Part shown: piece after piece, positions 58,358 through 64,000 of the stretch | How positions within the stretch are numbered: position 1 is the first letter of the stretch | Layout of the letters: each line of letters starts with the position of its first letter | Source: Agarophyton chilense | Taxonomy: Eukaryota; Rhodophyta; Florideophyceae; Gracilariales; Gracilariaceae | Assembly (NCBI GenBank): GCA_030374765.1 | Contig: JARGXX010000090.1 | Span: 62,001-126,000, forward strand | Direction of reading: 5' to 3' | DNA length: 64,000 nucleotides | Translations under genes and position numbers: made by a program | Notes under the pieces: model-generated | Seen by the model: the letters and a program-made list of their open reading frames with translations, nothing else | Databases searched by the model: none | What the model was told of the DNA's origin: nothing

Positions 58358-58567
58358 ATGAGCGTAAAGAAAAAAGCATATGCGGTGGAAACGTTTTGCA
58401 GCGCTTGTGGATGCACGGGAGAACTGGTAGGGAATTCCGTGCCAGATGTGAACGATGTTGCGGCATTTGAAAGAGGAGGTGCATCTGAGGAAAATGAACA
58501 ATGTAAACGAATGTTCATTGCAACAAAATATTTAAAAGTACAAGAGGTGGATGCCATAAAGAAGTAA
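58358..58567 (+). CDS. Small Cys-containing ORF, 69 aa
   Basis: From ATG 58358 the product starts with a basic MSVKKKAYAVE, then FCSACGCTGE (four clustered Cys/metal-type residues) and an acidic middle, ending VQEVDAIKK. The frame is open upstream to 58,331. It could be a fragment of a larger metal-binding protein. No family assigned. Confidence 0.3.
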   Translation: MSVKKKAYAVETFCSACGCTGELVGNSVPDVNDVAAFERGGASEENEQCKRMFIATKYLKVQEVDAIKK

Positions 58568-58569
58568 TA

Positions 58570-58971
58570 AGTGATATCACAATTGTACAGTCTTTTGATA
58601 AAGAATTGTTGAGTTTTGGTTCATCAATGTTCTCGCTGCAGTTTTCTCTGAGCCGTTCTTGCATGGTGTCGGAAAGTTTAGATTGGTTCGGACGATGTTA
58701 GGCGGTTGAGGCTTGTTGTAGGTATAGCTGTGGCGTTTTGAGATAAGAAGAGTTAGACGGGTGATTGCTAAACTCCAGAGGGGTTGAACACGAACTGGTG
58801 GCCAGTAGAGACGAGGCAGCTAAGGGACGGTTTGCATTTGTGGACTGCATATCGAAAGAAACATTTTCAGATGATTGTGGAGGATGTGTTTGAGGCAGGT
58901 CGGCGTAACCTAGTGAGAGGCGCTGGCCGCTGGAGGTAGCATGCGCTGCTTTCCTGCCCCTCACGCTCATC
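58570..58971. other. No supported gene
   Basis: Spacer between the small ORF and retrotransposon C. One short minus-strand open frame only. Confidence 0.4.
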
Positions 58972-59398
58972 TGTAACAAGTAGCGCCCTGGCCGCTCGCG
59001 GGCTCGCCTTACCGCGGCAACAATCCTGCAGGTGCCGATGAGGACAATGAAGTTACTTCTGCGCTGCCCCAGTGAGTCCGGTTGGTGTTCGGAGCGCTTC
59101 CGCGAACCTTTAGGTCATACCGAGGGCTGTAAAACCTCTGTTAGTTACTCGAGTAAGTTAAAAAAGTATTGCTTGCGCTTTCCCAAGGTCTTTTTTGTAT
59201 ATCAATTATGCGTGCCCCGGGACGGCGGCCTGTCTTGAGAGCGTCCCGGGTCTTCCTCAGGTGTCTCCGAAGGACTGACTTTGTTCCTTGATGCAGGAGC
59301 TACGACAAACCGTCGTGCTCCGGTGAACTGTCGTATCGGGAGGCAGTTTGGCAGACGTTTTTGGACTATTAGGGCCAATGGTTAGATTATTCGGACCA
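58972..59398 (-). repeat. Probable 3' LTR of element C
   Basis: TGTAACAAG at 58972 to GGACCA at 59398, 427 bp, positioned directly after a purine-rich tract that follows the pol stop. TG...CA ends fit. The partner LTR is outside the window, so the boundaries are inferred. Confidence 0.5.
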
Positions 59399-59409
59399 TT
59401 GGCTGCCCC

Positions 59410-62400
59410 CTACTGAAGGCCGCGCTCCGAGTGGCTGGTTCTGCGCCAGTAGCGGGCAATAAAATTAGCCGGAATGGTTTGAGGCTCTTGCCAAGTATCT
59501 CTCTCAGGTGTGTACCCGAACCAACGGACGCGATAGCGCATAGTTCCACATTCTCCAATACCGGCGGAGATGATGTGCTCAATCACATACTCCGGTTGAT
59601 TTTCATCCTCGGGAAGGAGAGTGTGGTCCAGAGGGGCGAGTCCATCGGACTCGGTCGGGAGCGATGGGTCATAGTAGTTGGAATTGACCATTGTGTCCGT
59701 GGGGCTAGTCGAGTCCTCGGGAACTGCCTTAGAAGGTGTGGAGACTAGAGTGTCTACTTGATGTCGTGGTGCTTCCGTTGGGCCAGGGGGCTGGGAAGTT
59801 CGTGGTCCGGAGGAACATGGAGCTCTTGTCACGCGGTCAATAGGCACAGTGTCCTATCGGCAGTCAATGAGTAAAGTAATGGTGTCATCATTGGCCTTAA
59901 GGACTTTGTATGGTCCCGTAGAGCGGGGTAAGAGCTTCGGCGTAGTGTCCTCGAGTTCTCCAATGTCCTTCGGTGGCCGGTCCAGGTAAACCAGATCTTC
60001 TTTCGCAAAGTTCGGTGTGTTCCAAACGGCTTTGTCGAAATTGGACTTGTAGCGCCGTTGGGCTTTGGTTAGTACAGTTCTGGTCGATTGGGGAATACTG
60101 TTAATGCGTCAGCGCGAGTAGCGCTTCGCCTGGGTAGGATTCATCGCTACGGTTACTTCCTGGGGTATGATAGACTCCTGGAGGTCAACATCTATAGGTG
60201 GCGGCGCTCTCTTTAGCGTTAAGTTGAAAGGCATTGTCCCTGTGGAAGCGTGCAACTGCGTGTTGTAGGCATAAAACAGTGGCTCAACGTATTCGGCCCA
60301 GTCCAATTGGTGCTCCGAAACGTAGTGCGCCAATTGGTCCAGAAGGGTGCGATTGAAGCGTTCGGCTTGGCCATTGGTTTATGGGTGGTACGCAGTGGTG
60401 GTCACATGTTTGATACCTAAGGTAGCACAGACATGCGAGAAGAATTTGTATACAAACTTGCTGCTGTTATCCATAAGGAGGTAGAGGGGCATGCCATATG
60501 GATATCCCGAGTGGCACAAGAAGGCTGAGGCGACATCCGTGGCCTTTGTCTTTCCTAGGTCTAGGGCTCGGGTAAGTTTGGGAAACCTATCGGTGATAAC
60601 CAAAACAAACCGTTTCCCATGGGATGACTTAGGCAAAGGCCCAATTATTTCCATCGCGACAAATTCCATTAGACCTGCGGCGGAGAAGAGCTTCAGTTTG
60701 GCCTGATGGTTGGCGAGAGACCCTGGGAGCTGTGCGCACGATGCACAATTCCGTGCGGTTTTGCATAGGTCCTGCGCCATTAGTGGCCAGTAGAAGAACT
60801 TCCTTCGGACCTGGTACATTCGTGGGCCTCCAGGATGACCAGCCAAGCCGGGGCAATGGGCGAGATATAGGAATCGCGCCGTTAGCGAAGTTTTTAATAC
60901 CCGTTGGAGGGCGCCATCTAGCGGTTAGCAGCGACATAGTAGTGCAAATTGGTCATAGTCGAATAGGCATCCTGGTGTTCTCACCAATTCGGCTGTTTCC
61001 TTGCAGTACTCGTCTTTGACCTGCACCTGTAGGAGTTTCTCAATAGCTGTAGAGAGGAGTTCTTTTTCCTCCGGGGCTATCGCGCTAACCTGAGGTGGTG
61101 CCGAACTGGGCGGTACTGTCTCCCAGTCCAAGAGGTATACTTGGTTCTCCTTTACCTCAGAATCCCCCGATTGCACCTTACGTATAAGGTCATCTGTTTC
61201 CGTATAGTTCTGTGGTCCATCGTCTGTAAAGGGGATGGAAATTAGGTCGTGCAATGGAGTGTCATCAGTTCCGTCGATAATTATTCGCGACAGGGCATCT
61301 GCTGCCTGGTGCTTGATGCCTGGCGTATAGGTTATCTTGTAGTCATATTCTGACAGCCTGAGGGGCCACCTAGCGAGGCAACTAGATACATCTGTCAATT
61401 GAGTAGCCAGCGGAGTGAGTCAAAGTCTGTCCTAATGGTAAACCTGGTTCCCTCGAGGTATGGACGGAGTGTCAATACGGAACATACGATGGTTAGACAT
61501 TCCTTTTCGGTCGTACTATAGTTACGCTCCGCGGTGCTGAGCGTTCTGCTCCAGTAGCCAATAAGTCGATAGTCCTTCGGTGACTCCTGTTCCTGTAGCA
61601 GTGCACAACCCACTTAGAAATCAGAGGCATCTTTGTCCAGGACCAAAAACGTATTGGGCTTTGGTAAGGCCAATATGGGTGAGTTCAGCAATTTGTCCTT
61701 TGGGGTCTGAAATGCTTCGTACTGGTCGTCCGTAAGGGCTTCGAACTCCGAAGGTGTTCCTTTCTTAAAGATCGCGTTGACAGGGACCGAGATCTTGGCA
61801 AACCCTTAGACGAACCGTCGGTAAACGTTGCACAAGCCCACGAAGGATCGTAGTTCCGTGTGGGTCCTAGGAGGCTTAACCTGGCGATTCGCATTCGTTG
61901 TGCGTGTAGCCACCTTTAGCTTTCCTCGGAAGACGAAGTGACCAAGAAAGTCCACTGACTCCTGGAAGAAAGCGCATTTGCGGAGTTTCAGTGTTACTCC
62001 CGCGTTCTGTAGGATTGTTAGCACCTTCTTCACGTGGGGAAAGTGTTCCTTTACGGTCCGTGAGAAGATTTTAACGTCATCCAAATAGACCAGGGCGAAC
62101 TTCCATTTGACTCTGGACAGTATAATGTCCATTACCTGTTGGAACGTGGCTGGTGCATTCTTCAAACCAAAGGGCATGCGAGTAAATCTGAACAGACCTT
62201 CATGGGTGGGAAAGGTTGTCAGCGCTCTCGCGGCTTCGGCCAAAGGGATTTGCCAATATCCCGAGTTAGCGTCCACTGTGGTAAATACGACAGCTTCGCC
62301 TAAGTAATCCAGACAGTCGTCCATGCGGGGTATCGGGTATGAGTCCCTCTCGGTTACTGCGTTCAGCTTCCTGTAGTCGACACAGAACCTGACGGAGCCA

Positions 62401-63635
62401 TCTTTCTTCGCCACACGGACAAGGGGACTTGCCCATTTGGATTGGTTTGGAGGCGCCGGCTCTATGACTTGAGCTTTGCGCATCTTTTCCATCTGGTAAG
62501 CGACAATTTCCTTACCTTTAAGGCCGATACGGTATTGGTGCAGGAAATGTGGTCTAGCATCATCCTGAAGGTCAATGCGGTGTGTAGTGGCTTGGATTGT
62601 GCCCAATCTACCTGACCACATGGCCTGGTATTCCCGGAAGAGATCAAGTACTAGGGGCCTATAGGATTCGAATTCTTCGCCTATGGCGACTGTCCCCTCG
62701 CAAGAGTCGACGTTCTCTTCGGGAGTTGTAGTTGAAAAGTTATCCATTTCGGCCTCCACAATTGCCATAGGCGCAGGTAGAGTGATGCCAATCACTGTAC
62801 GTTTAGTTAACCGCACGGGTTTATCTCTGAAGTTTCTGATTGTGACCAAGAAGGACCTGTTGGGGTGGATTTACATTACTCCATTGGCCATCAAGGTAAG
62901 GTGCTTCAGAAACGTTTTCAGGTGGTTCTGAATTGTTACGAGATCTGAAGACTGGGAATGGACCGATACAGCGATTTGGGTCATCGGAGGTATCGTTATG
63001 GCCGTTGGCAGGCGAACCTTATTGGACTTCGTGTTTTCGGAGAAAACCGCTCGTTTGCGGCTAGCTTCTGGCCCTGGGGTTGAACCAGTTATGGAGATGG
63101 AAGGTGCGCGGTAAAACGCGACTTTCCTAAGGCCTGGATAAATGGACTTAATGTATCGATCGATAAAAGAGGTCCCTAGGATTGCCTCAGCGCCCAGGTT
63201 AGGACATACAAGAAACCACGTGCGGACTTTGAAATGTTCTTCCTAAAGGTAAAGTGGTACTATCTTTTTAATGTCTATTGGTCTACGACACGCATCGGTA
63301 ATCCTTGGAATCTTCCTTTCCTGAACGAAATATTGCCAACCCAGTGGGAGCAGCCAAGGAGGGACCAAGTTGGGTCCAGCGCCTGTGTCCAATACAGCTG
63401 TGGTCACTCGAGAGTTGCTGGAACGGAGTCCTACGGCTACTCGAACTTTGTAGTTCTCTTTCCTGAGGATACAGACGGGGTCGTTACTGTGTTCCAATTG
63501 TGGTTCATCCTGAGTGGTCCACTGTGGGTGGTTTGTATTGGGAGGTGAGGAGCTCTTTTGCTCATGACCGTCCAATTGGTTGAGGCAGGGGCTTAAAGAA
63601 GGAGGATTTGCCTCGAGTCGTCCCTCTAGGAGTTT
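59410..63635 (-). pseudogene. pol: pol of element C
   Basis: Order: protease (VLDTGAGPN), RT (CVDYRKLN, TTVDANSGYWQ, YLDD), RNase H (DKDASDF, then a stop, then VGCALLQ), integrase zinc region (CASC) and core, chromodomain (YRVRWFGYTPERDTWQEP) ending at TAG 59410. The first catalytic Asp of integrase is Glu (VAMEIIG where A and B have VAID/VAMD). In-frame stops include a TAA replacing the Gln before VGCALLQ (about 61,615), TAA 61806 after YRRFV, TAA near 60,926 and TAA 60379-60381 replacing the Gln of HPQTNGQ. One frameshift lies near 61,395. Confidence 0.88.
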
Positions 63636-64000
63636 TCCGCTGGGGTTTCCGTTTCTTCCCGAGGATAGGGTTCTTCCACGGGTTCGTACGTAGGACCTAC
63701 AATGGCATGGACCTTTGGGGCTTTGATCGGAGTGTCCGGAGGCGTGACATAGCGTGAGCTTCCAGGGGTCCCTGTGGTTCGTTGCTGGGCCCTGTGAAAA
63801 ATTCTTTTGGATCTCCGCACCCGGTCATTCTCTTCCCTTAGGGCTAGGAAGGTTTTTCGTGCGTCCTCAGGCAGATACCTCGTACAGTCACAAGGGTGGG
63901 TCACTGACAGGCAGAGGAAGCAAGCGCTTGGGGAACGAACAGAAATGTCCTTGTGGGGCGGAAAGGGAGAATACTTAGGTGTGGGTGGTCCAGTGGTCAC
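63626..64000 (-). pseudogene. gag: C-terminal part of gag of element C, cut by window edge
   Basis: 124 codons ending TAG 63626-63628. It contains CFLCLSVTHPCDC, a modified zinc knuckle (His four residues after the second Cys, but Cys spacing off). A helical Arg/Glu-rich tail resembles the one after the CRIC motif of element B. The gag stop is three codons after an A-run (63633-63636), where a -1 slip (GCG GAA AAC to AAA CTC CTA) enters the pol frame. Confidence 0.75.

Larger units (their letters stand above)
58972..64000 (-). mobile_element. Retrotransposon C: 3' part of a decayed Ty3/gypsy chromodomain element
   Basis: Minus-strand gag end, protease, RT, RNase H, integrase and chromodomain are present, then a probable LTR. 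The 5' LTR, primer site and most of gag lie beyond the right edge. More worn than A and B, with several in-frame stops and at least one frameshift. The pol stop at 59410 abuts the presumed polypurine tract, so there is no antisense ORF module. Protein is closer to B than to A (LVYLDD, PLDGALQ). Confidence 0.9.

Noticed and set aside
1-64000. A variant genetic code in which TAA/TAG read as Gln and TGA as Trp
   Set aside because: The lost residues fit, but in-frame stops are far too rare, intact ORFs end at normal stops, and the pattern is what transitions at CAA, CAG and TGG codons produce.
1-64000. CRISPR arrays, bacterial operons or prophage
   Set aside because: No regularly spaced short repeats with unique spacers beyond the 31-bp adjacent array in B, no ribosome binding sites or gene clusters, and clear eukaryotic LTR elements.

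Overview
This looks like nuclear DNA of a eukaryote with a repeat-rich, gene-poor genome. Three Ty3/gypsy chromodomain (chromovirus-type) LTR retrotransposons, all on the minus strand, fill about 28 kb, and the rest is mostly decayed coding sequence. There are no operons, bacterial ribosome binding sites, rRNA or tRNA genes, or CRISPR arrays. The host cannot be named from the sequence; a macroscopic red alga is only my guess.

Layout. 1-6.2 kb: remains of a long minus-strand gene whose last part is a PIN-like 'EADT...GCD' protein with a C-terminal CXC cysteine motif. It runs off the left edge. 5.8-13.5 kb: a plus-strand gene fragment, a serine/acid-rich fragment, degenerate tandem repeats and a doubtful long ORF. 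13,503-25,236: retrotransposon A, complete, with LTRs and a GACGG target duplication. 25.4-27.0 kb: the only long uninterrupted host-like gene, unknown. 27-42.2 kb: scattered broken coding fragments. 42,217-53,841: retrotransposon B, complete, with 563-bp LTRs and an ATATC duplication. 53.8-58.9 kb: a decayed plus-strand gene, a CaMKK-like protein kinase relic and a small Cys-rich ORF. 58,972-64,000: the 3' part of retrotransposon C, cut by the right edge.

How the elements work. Each codes gag then pol, with pol in the -1 frame relative to gag and an A-run next to the gag stop. Pol order is protease, reverse transcriptase, RNase H, integrase, chromodomain. A and B share the same tRNA primer binding site and have polypurine tracts. 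A and B also carry a long extra ORF on the opposite (plus) strand between the 3' LTR and the end of pol. The two proteins share a visible core (V[ED]VPR..S...PP, then AEWA), although the elements are otherwise far apart. C has no room for this module.

Most striking signal: element B carries about 77 copies of the palindrome CCGNNCGG, from LTR to LTR, through coding and non-coding DNA on both strands. Element A of equal size has one that I found, and I found only four in the whole rest of the window. I suggest, as a hypothesis only, that this is a family-specific recognition motif, perhaps read by the antisense-strand protein, as in the VANC anti-silencing system of VANDAL transposons.
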